A DNA stretch of 64,000 nt from Streptomyces hygroscopicus subsp. hygroscopicus (lineage in GTDB: Bacteria; Actinomycetota; Actinomycetes; Streptomycetales; Streptomycetaceae): contig NZ_BSSM01000004.1 in NCBI RefSeq assembly GCF_030269125.1, forward strand, positions 248,001 to 312,000. Reading direction: 5' to 3'. Shown one piece after another: positions 16,615-25,523 of the stretch; the stretch's first letter is position 1, and the number at the start of each line of letters is the position of its first letter. The position numbers were made by a program, and so were the translations under genes. The notes below the pieces were generated by a model. It was not told the DNA's origin and ran no database searches. It saw only the letters and a list, made by a program, of their open reading frames with translations.

Positions 16615-17958
16615 TCAGGAGGGAGCCGTCCCGGAGGCGTTGGGCGAAGGCCGGTCGGAGAGAGGTCCGGCGGGCAGTTCCCGGCGGGCCGGTCGGCGGT
16701 GCGCGGTGACCATCGCCGGGATCGTGAGCGAGGCGAGGGTCGAGAGCAGGCCGCCCAGGAGCAGGGTGGAACGGGGACCGAGGGTGTCGGAGGTCCAGCC
16801 GACCAGGGGGGCGCCGAGGGGGGTGCCGCCGAGGAGGACGAGGAAGTACACGGACAGTACGCGGCCGCGCAGGCGCGGGGCGGCGTGGAGCTGGGTCAGG
16901 GCGTTGGCGGTGGTGGTGACGGTGACCGCCAGGTAGCCGGTGGGGAGCAGCAAGGCCATGAAGGTGCCGTAGCCGGGCATCAGGGCGAGCGCGGATTCGA
17001 GTACTCCGAAGACGGCCGTCGCGGTGACCAGGCGCCTGGCGGTGGGCGTTCGGCCGGCGTGGGCCGTGCGCAGCGCGCCGGCGAGACTGCCCGTGGCGTA
17101 GGCGGCCGAGAGGTAGCCGAAGGCGGCGGCGTCGGAGTGGAAGACCTTGACCGCCATGAGAGAGACGGTGACCTGGAAGTTGAGGCCGAAGGTGCCGACG
17201 ACGGCGATGAGCGCGATCGGCAGCAGCAGTTCCCCGGTGGCGGTGATGTGGCGGAACGCCTCGGCCAGGCGGGGCGCGCCACGAGGGGGCCCGCCGCACT
17301 CGTGCGCGGCGGCGGGGGTGAGCAGGCCGTACAGGACCGCCGCGTACGAGACCCCGTTGACGAGGAAGACCGGGCCGATGCCCATGGCCGCGACGGTCAG
17401 CCCGGCCGCGGCGGGACCGAGGACGCGGGCCACGTTGAACTGCGCGGAGTTCAGGCTCACCGCGGCCGGCACCCGGTCCCGGCCGACCAGTTCGGAGACG
17501 AAGGCGTTGCGGGCCGGGCTGTCCACGGCGGTGGCGATGCCGAGCGAGAGGGCCAGCGCGTACACGGCCCACAGGTTCACCGCGCCGGTGATGGTCAGCA
17601 GCCCCAGCAGCAGGGACTGCCCCGCCATGGAGGTCTGCGTGATCAGCAGCAGCCGGCGCTTGGGGTACCGGTCGGCCAGGACGCCCCCGGTCAGGCCGAA
17701 CAGCGTCTGGGGCAGGAACTGCAGCGCGGTGACCACACCGACGGCGCTCCCGCTGTTCCCGGTGAGGTGCAGGACCAGGAGATCCTGGGCGGCGCGTTGC
17801 ATCCACGTGCCGACGTTGGAGGTCAACTGGCCCAGCAGATAACGGCGGAAGGGCCGGACGGCGAGCGCGTCGAACGCCGGCCCCGGAGCCTTCCGCGTCG
17901 TCCGTGCGCCCCGTGCGCCCCGTGCGCCCCGCGCCTGGTGAGCAGCCCGTGCGCTCAT
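16615..17958 (-). CDS. MFS transporter, probable siderophore exporter
   Basis: 447 aa with about 12 predicted membrane helices. After a Gly-Ala-Arg-rich cytosolic start the MFS pattern begins (FRRYLLGQLTSNVGTWMQ), including the loop 2-3 motif GGVLADRYPKRRLL. This is the MFS_3 type that often exports siderophores, as in the staphyloferrin loci. The ATG overlaps the stop of the PLP-enzyme gene (ATGA at 17955-17958), so it is the last gene of the four-gene siderophore operon. Nine-base repeats near its start (about 17904-17938) encode the repeated GAR residues. Export of the operon's product is inferred from context. Confidence 0.85.
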   Translation of the reverse strand: MSARAAHQARGARGARGARTTRKAPGPAFDALAVRPFRRYLLGQLTSNVGTWMQRAAQDLLVLHLTGNSGSAVGVVTALQFLPQTLFGLTGGVLADRYPKRRLLLITQTSMAGQSLLLGLLTITGAVNLWAVYALALSLGIATAVDSPARNAFVSELVGRDRVPAAVSLNSAQFNVARVLGPAAAGLTVAAMGIGPVFLVNGVSYAAVLYGLLTPAAAHECGGPPRGAPRLAEAFRHITATGELLLPIALIAVVGTFGLNFQVTVSLMAVKVFHSDAAAFGYLSAAYATGSLAGALRTAHAGRTPTARRLVTATAVFGVLESALALMPGYGTFMALLLPTGYLAVTVTTTANALTQLHAAPRLRGRVLSVYFLVLLGGTPLGAPLVGWTSDTLGPRSTLLLGGLLSTLASLTIPAMVTAHRRPARRELPAGPLSDRPSPNASGTAPS

Positions 17959-19256
17959 GCCGTCTGGCCGGCGACGACGTGGGTGTCCGCTACGGGAGGG
18001 TCGGCGACGGCGTCGCAGGCATCCACAGTGGGCGGGCCGGCGGTCGTGCCGCGGTTGTGCACCGCGGGCGGGCCGACGTCGGCGTCGGCGTCGTCGACAT
18101 GGTGGAAGGTCGGACGAGGGTGCATGAGGAAGTCGTGGTGGGAGATGTTCCAGGCGTAGGCGCCGGCCATCGCGAAGGCGATCCGGTCGCCCACCCGGAG
18201 CCGGCCGACCGTGGCGCCGCGCGCCAGGACGTCCTTGGGCGTGCACAGTTGCCCGACCAGGGTCACCGGCTCGCCGCGGACCTCCGGGCGGGGCCAGTTC
18301 TGGTGCCAGGAGTCGTCGGGGATGACCTCGAAGGGCTGGTCGTGCCGTTTCGCGGCCGGGGTGCGCAGGTGGTGGGTGCCGCCGCGCAGGACGGCGAACG
18401 CGGTGCCGCGGCTGGACTTCACGTCCAGGATCCGGGTGACGTACCAGCCGCAGTAGGCGGTGACCGCGCGGCCCGGTTCGATCCGTAGCGTCAGGGCCGG
18501 GTGGCGTTCCAGCGTCCTGCGCAGTCCGATGCCGAAGACCTGCCAGTCGAAGACGTTGCGGGGGTCGGCATAGTCGACGCCCATTCCGCCGCCGATGTTG
18601 ACCTCGGCCAGGTCGATTCCGCGTTGCCAGGCCCAGCGGTCCGCCCAGCCCATGACCTGGTCGACGAGGGCGAGATGGGCGCGGGCGTCGAGACCGCTGG
18701 CCAGGTGGACGTGCAGCCCCCGCAGCCGGACGCGGTGGTCGGCGGCGATGATCTGCAGGCAGCGGTCCAGCCGGGAGGGGTCCAGACCGAACGGGCTGGG
18801 GCCGCCGCCCATGGCCAGCGCGACCGCGGGGAGTGCCACGGGCACGTTGACGCGCAGGAGGACGTCGGCGGTGCGGTCACCCAGTACGGTCGTGAGCCCG
18901 CGGAGCTCCTGCTCGCTCTCCACGTGCAGGCGCTCCACCCCGGCGTCCAGTGCCTGGGACAGCTCGGCCACGGTCTTGCCGGGTCCGCCGAAGGAGATCG
19001 GCACGTCGGGGAACAGGCCCCGCACGTGGCGGAGTTCGCCGCCCGAGGCCACCTCGAAGCCGTCGACGTGCGCGGCGAGGGCGCGCAGCAGTCGGGGGTC
19101 GGAGTTGGCCTTCGCCGCGTACAGGAACCGGACGCGTCGAGGCAGGGCGGCACGCACGGCACGGGCGTGGGCGCGCAGGCCGTGCACGTCGTAGACGTAC
19201 GCGGGCAGGTCGTCGTCGGCGAGCCGGCGGATGTGCTGCAACAGGGCCGCTTTCAC
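17955..19256 (-). CDS. Type III-fold PLP decarboxylase of the siderophore operon
   Basis: 433 aa. The alanine-racemase-like barrel has the PLP lysine at Lys49 (YAAKAN), then HVHLASG, the glycine loop NIGGGMGVDY that holds the phosphate, and EPGRAV; the C-terminal barrel holds QLCTPKDVLA with the family's active-site Cys. These match the ornithine/diaminopimelate decarboxylase class, including SbnH of staphyloferrin B. It probably supplies or trims a diamine for the two IucA/IucC enzymes; SfaC of staphyloferrin A has a related fold but acts as a racemase, so the exact reaction is open. The GTG at 19256 overlaps the preceding stop by GTGA, and its last ~40 residues are a divergent tail. Confidence 0.87.
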   Translation of the reverse strand: MKAALLQHIRRLADDDLPAYVYDVHGLRAHARAVRAALPRRVRFLYAAKANSDPRLLRALAAHVDGFEVASGGELRHVRGLFPDVPISFGGPGKTVAELSQALDAGVERLHVESEQELRGLTTVLGDRTADVLLRVNVPVALPAVALAMGGGPSPFGLDPSRLDRCLQIIAADHRVRLRGLHVHLASGLDARAHLALVDQVMGWADRWAWQRGIDLAEVNIGGGMGVDYADPRNVFDWQVFGIGLRRTLERHPALTLRIEPGRAVTAYCGWYVTRILDVKSSRGTAFAVLRGGTHHLRTPAAKRHDQPFEVIPDDSWHQNWPRPEVRGEPVTLVGQLCTPKDVLARGATVGRLRVGDRIAFAMAGAYAWNISHHDFLMHPRPTFHHVDDADADVGPPAVHNRGTTAGPPTVDACDAVADPPVADTHVVAGQTA

Positions 19257-20938
19257 AGGTGCACCTCGCGGGGGAAGTCCGCGCCGAGCGGACTGGTCAG
19301 GGGGACGTAGGTGGCGTGCCGGTCGGCCCTGCGGGACCACCGCAGCAGGAGGTTGGCCTTGGCGGGCAGCGGAACTCCGGAGAGCAGGGCGCGCAGCCGG
19401 GGCGGGTGGCCGGCGGCGCGGGCACAGGCGCCGAGGTGATCGCGGACCAGGCCCCAGAGGGCGGGCTCCCGTGCCGGGTCGAGGTCGGCGAGGGCGCCGA
19501 GCACCTCGGCGACATGGTTGACCAGCAGGCAGTACGCGACCCGGTTCCAGCCGCGTTCGGCGTCGTAGGTGAGCGGGCCGCGGACGTCCTCGGGCAGCGC
19601 TGCCAGGGCCCGCTCGTGCGGGCGGGCCAGGAGCTTGGTGCCCTCCAGGTCGCGGAAGAGCATCTGCGCCGGTGTGCCGTCCGGGTGCACCGCGACGACG
19701 ACGTTCTGAAGGTGCGGCTCCAGTACGACGCCGTGATCGAAGTACGCGGCGAGCACCGGCGGCAGCAACAGCCCCAAGTAGGCGTCCCACCAGCGCAGTA
19801 CGTCGCCGTCGCCGCGGGCGAGCAGGTGGGAGACGTGGGCGGCGCTGGTGGGGTACTCGTCGGCGACGGCGGCGGCGAGCAGGGGCGTCACGCCGGGCCG
19901 CAGGTGGTCGCGCAGTCCGGAACGGACGATGACGCCGAAGCCCTCCAGCAGCATGGTGTCGCCCGCGAGCGTGCGGTAGCCGGGCTCGGCGAGCAGCGCG
20001 CTTCCGGGGAAGCGTTCGGCGAGCCCGGCCATGACCGGCTGGACCAGCCGGTTCAACGCGACGGCGCCGGACAGCTCGTAACTGGCGTGCTTCCGAACGC
20101 AGTTGGTCAGCCGGACGTTCAGGCTGAACTTCAGGAACGTGTCCGCGCCGCACTGGTACAACGTGCGCACCGACGCCGTGGGCACCCACTCGGGCCCGCT
20201 CACCCCGCCGTCCACGACGTCTCCCGCGGCCATCGCCGCGCGCAGCCGCTCGTGCCGGCCCAGCAGCCGGAACTGCCAGGGGTGCACCGGCAGCGCCACG
20301 AACCCGGGCTCGGTCGACGGGCACAGTGCGTCGAGCGCGCTCACATCGCCTTCCTCCTGCACGAGCCGGCGGCGCACGGCCAGGTGCCGCAGACGCAGCC
20401 GGGCCCCGGTCTCCGGCCCGTACGCCAGCCAGTCCGCCGGATCACCGGTACGGGCCTTGGGCGTCGGATGGAAGCGGTGCCCGTAGACCAGGGACTGTTC
20501 CGACGCCAGGTACAGGTCCTGGCGCGGCATTCCGCCGGCCCGGTGTTCCAGGGCGGTGCGGATCGTCTCGTGGCTGTCGGCGACCTGCTCCACGAACTCG
20601 CTGTTGAGCACACCGGTGCGCAGCTCCAGTTCGTCCCGGACGTAGCCGGCCAGTTCCCGCCAGCCCACCGCCGCCCAGGTGCCGTCGTCGAGCCGTTCGA
20701 CGGGGCCGTGGAAGCGGTGTGCGCCGATCATCGAGACCCGGCGCAGCCGGGCCCGCAGGAGCAGGTCGCGGCGGGGCAGGCGGATCAGGAGGTGGTCGCC
20801 GTCGACGGTCGCCTGGTGCTCGGGCGCGGAGACCTCGCGGATCAGGCAGTTGAGCAGGGTGTGGGCGGTGACGGCATCGGCGGTCCCGGCGGGCTGGTCG
20901 GTCCGCGTCGCCCGAGCGGGGACGGTGGTGGAAGTCAT
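19253..20938 (-). CDS. NRPS-independent siderophore synthetase (IucA/IucC family), copy 1
   Basis: 561 aa. Characteristic motifs are present in order: GHRFHPTPKAR (ATP/phosphate binding, ~152-162), VHPWQF, KFSLNVRLTN, HLQNV and FRDLEGTKL, followed by the C-terminal FhuF-like region (RWSRRADRHATYVPL). The family activates citrate or a citrate derivative as an adenylate and joins it to an amine or alcohol. It lies 24 bp after copy 2 and overlaps the PLP-decarboxylase gene by 4 bp, so it is in the middle of one operon. Which carboxylate and which amine it uses cannot be read from the sequence. Confidence 0.92.
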   Translation of the reverse strand: MTSTTVPARATRTDQPAGTADAVTAHTLLNCLIREVSAPEHQATVDGDHLLIRLPRRDLLLRARLRRVSMIGAHRFHGPVERLDDGTWAAVGWRELAGYVRDELELRTGVLNSEFVEQVADSHETIRTALEHRAGGMPRQDLYLASEQSLVYGHRFHPTPKARTGDPADWLAYGPETGARLRLRHLAVRRRLVQEEGDVSALDALCPSTEPGFVALPVHPWQFRLLGRHERLRAAMAAGDVVDGGVSGPEWVPTASVRTLYQCGADTFLKFSLNVRLTNCVRKHASYELSGAVALNRLVQPVMAGLAERFPGSALLAEPGYRTLAGDTMLLEGFGVIVRSGLRDHLRPGVTPLLAAAVADEYPTSAAHVSHLLARGDGDVLRWWDAYLGLLLPPVLAAYFDHGVVLEPHLQNVVVAVHPDGTPAQMLFRDLEGTKLLARPHERALAALPEDVRGPLTYDAERGWNRVAYCLLVNHVAEVLGALADLDPAREPALWGLVRDHLGACARAAGHPPRLRALLSGVPLPAKANLLLRWSRRADRHATYVPLTSPLGADFPREVHL

Positions 20939-20962
20939 CGAGGGCTCCGGTGCGTGTGCGGG

Positions 20963-22576
20963 TCAGCGGTGGCGGGCGAGGGGGTTGGGTACGGCGGTCC
21001 ACTGCGCCTTGCCGGGGTCGTCCGCCAGCCGCATCGCGATGGTCGCCTTCAGCGGCAGGGTGTCGCCGAAGAAGACCTCGGCGTCCCCCGTGTCCGGCAG
21101 CCGCGCGTACACACGGCGGCCGACCCGTGCCACCGCTTCCCACAGCGCGGCGGGATCGACCTGCCGGGTCCGGGCGAGGACGTCGACCAACTCGCTGAAC
21201 ACCCCGCTGAGCAGCCCCCCGAACAGCTTGGTGCGCAAGGCGCCGGTATCGTCACCGGCGCGGGTACCGGCCAGGGACGGCAGGGTGAACCCCCAGGCGC
21301 CGAGCCTGCGAGGACTGACCCGCACCCCGTCCAGGTCCCGGTACAGCACCCGCACGGGCCGGCCGTCCCGCAGCGCGACGAGCGTGTTCTGGCCGTGGGC
21401 CTCCAGCGCCACCCCCATGGACAGCAGGGTCAGCGCGGGCGGCAGCACGAGTTCGGCGAATTCGGCCAGCCAGCGCACGGGATCGCCCGTCACCACGGCC
21501 GCGCCGGTGGCGTGTACGGCTGTCAGGGGCACGGCGATCTCGTCGGTGTCGAGGTGGGCCTCGGCCGACTCCCTGAGCATCGCGGCCAGGCTCGCGGAGG
21601 GCCGCCCGCCCACGTGCACGGTGCCGCCGCCGAGTTCCCGCAGGATCCGCAGCCCGACGCCGTACCCGGCCTTGTCGACGACCGCCGAGACCAGCTCGGA
21701 CAGCGGCGGCCCGTCGGCCACCTCCGCGCAGGAGATGGTGCGCCGGTAGTTGGTGACCTGGACGTCGAGGGCGGTCTTGATGTGACAGCCCGCCAAGCCG
21801 GCCGAGCCTGTGGCGCCGGCCTGCGGCGCCAGCGTGCGCAACGACAGCAACGGTCGGGCCGGCACCGTACGTTCGACCGTGGTCAGGTCGGGGTGGTGCA
21901 CGAGGACATGGTCCCGTTGCCAGGGGTGGACCGGGAGCAGACGTGTGCCGCCGTCCCGCAGCTCCTCGGGCCAGGAGCCGGTGCCCTGCCATCGGTCGGC
22001 GGGCACGCGCAGCAGCGCCAGGTGGACCACCGGGTGGTGCTCGGGCGCGTAGGCGAGCACCTCGCCGACGGACATGCCGGTGCGGGTACGGCAGCATGGG
22101 TGCTGAGGGTGGCCGTCGACCACCGCCTGTTCCGCGTCGACCGAGTCCCGCGGTGGCGCGGACCCCCCGGCGTTCGCGGCGCGTGCCAGGGCGAGGTTCA
22201 CCACGCTGTTGTCGAGTTCCGCCGCCAGTCGCCGCGCGGCGGGCGTGCGGAGCCCCAACTGCGCGAGCAGCACGGCCGGTTCACGGACCGGTCCGTCGGG
22301 ACCGGTCACCACGAAGTCGTCGGGTACCTCGGCGAACGGCAGGGCCGCGAGGCCGGCCGCCGCGAGCCGCGTGCCGTGGCGGAGCGTCACGACCAGCGTC
22401 TCCCCCTCCCGTCGCCGAGCGGTCACACCGGGGAGCGTCTCCCGGGCGAGGGCGCCCCAGAGACGGCCGAGCACGGCGGCCCGCGCACCCGGCAGCGCGG
22501 CCGTGAAAGGCTCCACGAGGCCGGGGCACGCCCGGCGCAGCTCGTTCATCGTCGTGTCGAGGGCATGGATCGGCAT
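20963..22576 (-). CDS. NRPS-independent siderophore synthetase (IucA/IucC family), copy 2
   Basis: 537 aa and the first gene of the operon, from an ATG at 22576. Motifs: GHPQHPCCRTRTG (where the usual Lys of the HPxxK site is Arg), LLPVHPWQR, HIKTALDVQVTNYRR, AHGQN and YRDLDGVRVS. The N-terminal part (to ~170) is shorter and less conserved than in copy 1, so the two copies are paralogues, as expected for stepwise addition of two citrates or two amine ends. The upstream region (22577-22904) is shared with a divergent two-component system. I looked for a DmdR/IdeR-type iron box there and did not find a convincing one. Confidence 0.9.
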   Translation of the reverse strand: MPIHALDTTMNELRRACPGLVEPFTAALPGARAAVLGRLWGALARETLPGVTARRREGETLVVTLRHGTRLAAAGLAALPFAEVPDDFVVTGPDGPVREPAVLLAQLGLRTPAARRLAAELDNSVVNLALARAANAGGSAPPRDSVDAEQAVVDGHPQHPCCRTRTGMSVGEVLAYAPEHHPVVHLALLRVPADRWQGTGSWPEELRDGGTRLLPVHPWQRDHVLVHHPDLTTVERTVPARPLLSLRTLAPQAGATGSAGLAGCHIKTALDVQVTNYRRTISCAEVADGPPLSELVSAVVDKAGYGVGLRILRELGGGTVHVGGRPSASLAAMLRESAEAHLDTDEIAVPLTAVHATGAAVVTGDPVRWLAEFAELVLPPALTLLSMGVALEAHGQNTLVALRDGRPVRVLYRDLDGVRVSPRRLGAWGFTLPSLAGTRAGDDTGALRTKLFGGLLSGVFSELVDVLARTRQVDPAALWEAVARVGRRVYARLPDTGDAEVFFGDTLPLKATIAMRLADDPGKAQWTAVPNPLARHR

Positions 22577-22904
22577 GGCGCGTTCCCCGATGTCGGTGGG
22601 ATTTACTGATTCGGACCCTAGGCGGCGTCGGGTAAGCGGAAATCCAGCGCGGATAAAGCGACGGGCGTGCGGGGGACGACCGGAATCGGGGGAGACCCGG
22701 GAGACTCCAGATCCGCGCGCCCGTCTGCCGCGGTACCGCTCTGACCAGGGGAAATTCCCGATTCTTAACTCTCCCTTCACCGTGCCCTGTCCATATGTTG
22801 CGTGTCTCCTGTGATGCACGCGACGAGGCGCAGAATCACTGAGAAGGGGGAACGCTCCGGCGATTTCTGCGCGCGACCCGGCCGCCGTTTGTGAGCCTGA
22901 CCGT
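22577..22904. promoter_or_regulatory. Divergent promoter region: siderophore operon / two-component system
   Basis: 328 bp between the starts at 22576 and 22905. The part at 22750-22810 is less GC-rich and would fit promoter elements. No iron box with the TTAGGTTAGGCTCACCTAA pattern could be found by eye. No small gene recognised. Confidence 0.45.
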
Positions 22905-23663
22905 ATGCACGTGCTGCTGATCGAGGACGACGACCGGGTGGCCGAACCGCTGACGGAGGGACTGCGGCGCTTCGGGTTCACCGTGGAACGCGCGCGCACC
23001 GGCGCCGAGGGCCTGGCAGCGGGCGAGCCCGCCATGGTGCTGCTCGACCTGGGGCTGCCGGACGTGGACGGCATCGACGTCTGCCGCGCCCTGCGCGCTC
23101 GGTCCGCGGTGCCGATCATCATGATCACTGCCCGGGACTCGGAGGTCGACCGGGTGCTCGGACTGGAGCTGGGCGCGGACGACTACGTGTCGAAGCCGTT
23201 CGGGGTCAGAGAGCTGGTGGCCCGGATCCGAGCCGTCACCCGCCGGGTCCGGGCCGTACCCCCCGACGGCGGCGGCTCCGCCCCGGGGGCTTCCAAAGGA
23301 CGCCCGACCGGGGTCCGCGGCGCCGACCGGATCGGCCCCCTGAGCATCGACCGCCGCACCCGGCAGGTACGGGTGCACGAGACCCCGGTCGCCCTGGCCC
23401 CCAAGGAGTTCGACCTGCTGGTCTGCCTCGCCGAGGACCCCGGAGCCGTCTGCTCCCGCCAGCAGATCCTCGACACGGTGTGGGAGCCCCATTACTACGG
23501 CCCCACGAAAACCCTCGACGTGCACATCGCCGCGCTCCGCCGCAAACTCGGCGACCCCTCCTGGATCGAGAACATCCGCGGCATCGGATTCCGCCTCACC
23601 CCACCCACCGGCCCATCCGCCGGCGCCGCGGCACGGACCGAGCCGTGGCAGGGCACCAGGTGA
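22905..23663 (+). CDS. OmpR/PhoB-type response regulator
   Basis: 252 aa. The receiver has acidic residues at 7-9, phosphoacceptor Asp48 (VLLDLGLPDV) and Lys97 (SKPFG); a Pro/Gly linker (~115-138) leads to the winged helix (KEFDLLVCLAEDPG ... HIAALRRKLGD). It is coupled to the kinase gene by a GTGA overlap at 23660-23663. Divergence from the siderophore operon suggests, but does not prove, that it controls or answers to it. Confidence 0.9.
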   Translation: MHVLLIEDDDRVAEPLTEGLRRFGFTVERARTGAEGLAAGEPAMVLLDLGLPDVDGIDVCRALRARSAVPIIMITARDSEVDRVLGLELGADDYVSKPFGVRELVARIRAVTRRVRAVPPDGGGSAPGASKGRPTGVRGADRIGPLSIDRRTRQVRVHETPVALAPKEFDLLVCLAEDPGAVCSRQQILDTVWEPHYYGPTKTLDVHIAALRRKLGDPSWIENIRGIGFRLTPPTGPSAGAAARTEPWQGTR

Positions 23664-25147
23664 TCCGCCGCCTGCTGTTCAGCTACCTCGGCCTCATGCT
23701 GCTCGTGCTGCTCGCTCTCGAAGTGCCGTTCGGATTCGTCTACGCCCGCGGCGAGTTGAACCGCTTCTCCAACACGGCGGAACTGGGCGCCGCGACGCTC
23801 GCCGCCGTATGCGAGGAGAAGCTCGAACACGGCCTGGCGGCGGACCTGCCCGACCTCGCCAGCAGCTACGCGCGCCGCACGGGCAGCAGCGTGGTGGTGA
23901 CCGACCCCCAGGGCGTCGTCCTCACCGACACCGCCGGTGCGTCGGTGGGCCGGAACCTGTCCGCCGAACCCGACATCGCCATCGCGCTGCGCGAAGGGCC
24001 CACCACCGGGATCAGCGAGGACCTGGCCCCGGGCCGGAAGGTCCTGTTCGTGACGGTCCCCGGCACCTCCAGCGACGACGTGCCCTGCGTCGTACGGTCG
24101 CTGTACTCCATGGCGCCGCTCGCGCGGAAGGTCCGGGCCACCTGGCTGGTGCTCGCCCTCGTCGCCCTGGGCGCGCTGGCCATGGCGGCCCTGATCGGGT
24201 TCGCCTTCGCCCGGTGGATCACCCGGCCCCTGCGGGATCTGGAACAGGCCACCGCGCAACTGGCCGACGGCCGCCTCACCGACCCGCCCGCCGCCGACCG
24301 CGGGCCACCGGAACTGCGCCGGCTCGTCGCCTCCTTCACCCGCACCGCGACCCGCCTGCAGCATCTGCTGCGCACCCAGGAGGCATTCGCCTCCGAGGCT
24401 TCGCACCAGCTGAAGACCCCGCTGACCTCGCTGCGCCTGCGGCTGGAGAACTTCGAGCCGCACCTCGCGCCCTGCGCACAGGAGAGCCTGAACGAGGCGC
24501 TCGGCGAGGTGGGCCGACTCAGCCGCATGGTCCAGGGACTGCTCGCCCTCGCCCGGCTGGAGAACTCGGCGATCACCCCGGAGCCCGTCGACCTCGACAC
24601 CGTCATCGCCGAACGCGCGGCGATCTGGGCGGCGTTCGCCGGCGATCAGCGCGTGGGCATCACCGTGACCGGGCCGAGGGCGGGCGAGGTGTGGGCGGTC
24701 GCGGGCGCACTGGAGCAGATCATCGACAACCTTCTCTCCAACGCGCTGCGCGCCTCCCCGCCCGGCAGCGTCATCACCCTGGCGACCGCCACCGAACCGG
24801 CCACCGGTGGTCGTACGGCTCCGCCGGTCGAGCTGCACGTGATCGATCAGGGGCCGGGCATGAGCGCGGCGGACCGGACCCGCGCCTTCGACCGTTTCTG
24901 GCGGGCCCCGGACGCCCACCACGACGGCACCGGTCTCGGCCTGCCCATGGTGCAGCGGCTCACCCATGCGAGCGGCGGCGAGGTCACGCTGGAGGCGGCT
25001 CCCGGCCGCGGACTGGACGCCGTCGTGCGGCTGCGCCCCGTTCGTCCCGTCCAGGCCGCGGCTCACCGCAGAATCCCTCCGCTGCGTGGTCACGCCACGG
25101 CCGGAAGCCGGCCGCCCGGCGAACCGGCCTTGCGACCGGACACGTGA
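23660..25147 (+). CDS. Sensor histidine kinase with extracytoplasmic domain
   Basis: 495 aa from a GTG overlapping the regulator stop. Membrane helices at ~5-27 and ~162-184 flank a ~130-residue outside domain containing VVVTDPQGVVLTD, a PAS/Cache-like core pattern. HAMP follows (~184-235), then the phospho-His249 (ASHQLKTPLTSL), N box (DNLLSNALRA), G1 (DQGPGM) and G2 (GTGLGLPMV). It is a full-length sensor able to detect an external signal. Position beside a citrate-type siderophore locus makes iron or a carboxylate ligand imaginable, which is speculation. A basic ~35-residue tail follows the ATPase domain. Confidence 0.88.
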   Translation: MIRRLLFSYLGLMLLVLLALEVPFGFVYARGELNRFSNTAELGAATLAAVCEEKLEHGLAADLPDLASSYARRTGSSVVVTDPQGVVLTDTAGASVGRNLSAEPDIAIALREGPTTGISEDLAPGRKVLFVTVPGTSSDDVPCVVRSLYSMAPLARKVRATWLVLALVALGALAMAALIGFAFARWITRPLRDLEQATAQLADGRLTDPPAADRGPPELRRLVASFTRTATRLQHLLRTQEAFASEASHQLKTPLTSLRLRLENFEPHLAPCAQESLNEALGEVGRLSRMVQGLLALARLENSAITPEPVDLDTVIAERAAIWAAFAGDQRVGITVTGPRAGEVWAVAGALEQIIDNLLSNALRASPPGSVITLATATEPATGGRTAPPVELHVIDQGPGMSAADRTRAFDRFWRAPDAHHDGTGLGLPMVQRLTHASGGEVTLEAAPGRGLDAVVRLRPVRPVQAAAHRRIPPLRGHATAGSRPPGEPALRPDT

Positions 25148-25523
25148 CCGGGCCGGTCAGCCGTCGTCGCCGACCTTGGAGAGGGCGGCGTTCGCGGCCC
25201 GGCCACGTCCACCCAGGCGGACGTGGCGGGGGCGGCGTCGACGATGCTCGCGATACGCCTTCTGAGCGGTCGTCAGTAGTCACGGTGTTCCGGTGGCCGC
25301 GTCGCCAGCGGCGTAGCCCTCGCGTTCGGGGATGGCGTCACCGGCAGACGGCGCAGGCGGTGTTCGCCGACCTGCGCGCCCCGCACCACCGTCGGCTCCA
25401 TGACGCGTTGCGCGGGCCGCCGCGGCACCGACTTCGAGCCCCATCCGGGTGCGGCGGGGCGGACCGGCTCGTGGTCGTGATGAGATGGCGTCGGCGTCTT
25501 TCGCCTGAGGAGGGGATGCGCTG
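25148..25523. other. Stretch without a supported gene
   Basis: 376 bp between the kinase stop and the hydrolase GTG. No frame has protein-like features or a ribosome site, and no hairpin of note was found. Confidence 0.4.

Noticed and set aside
17904-17938. 9-bp repeats as regulatory sites
   Set aside because: They lie inside the MFS coding region and encode a Gly-Ala-Arg repeat; coding slippage explains them.
18950-22609. A 1219-aa open frame on the plus strand
   Set aside because: It is antisense to the siderophore operon; its residues have biased composition (Gly/Arg/Gln/Val) and no motifs, while the minus strand has clear families.
22577-22904. Iron box for DmdR/IdeR upstream of the siderophore operon
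   Set aside because: No sequence resembling the 19-bp consensus was found by eye; a profile search would settle it.
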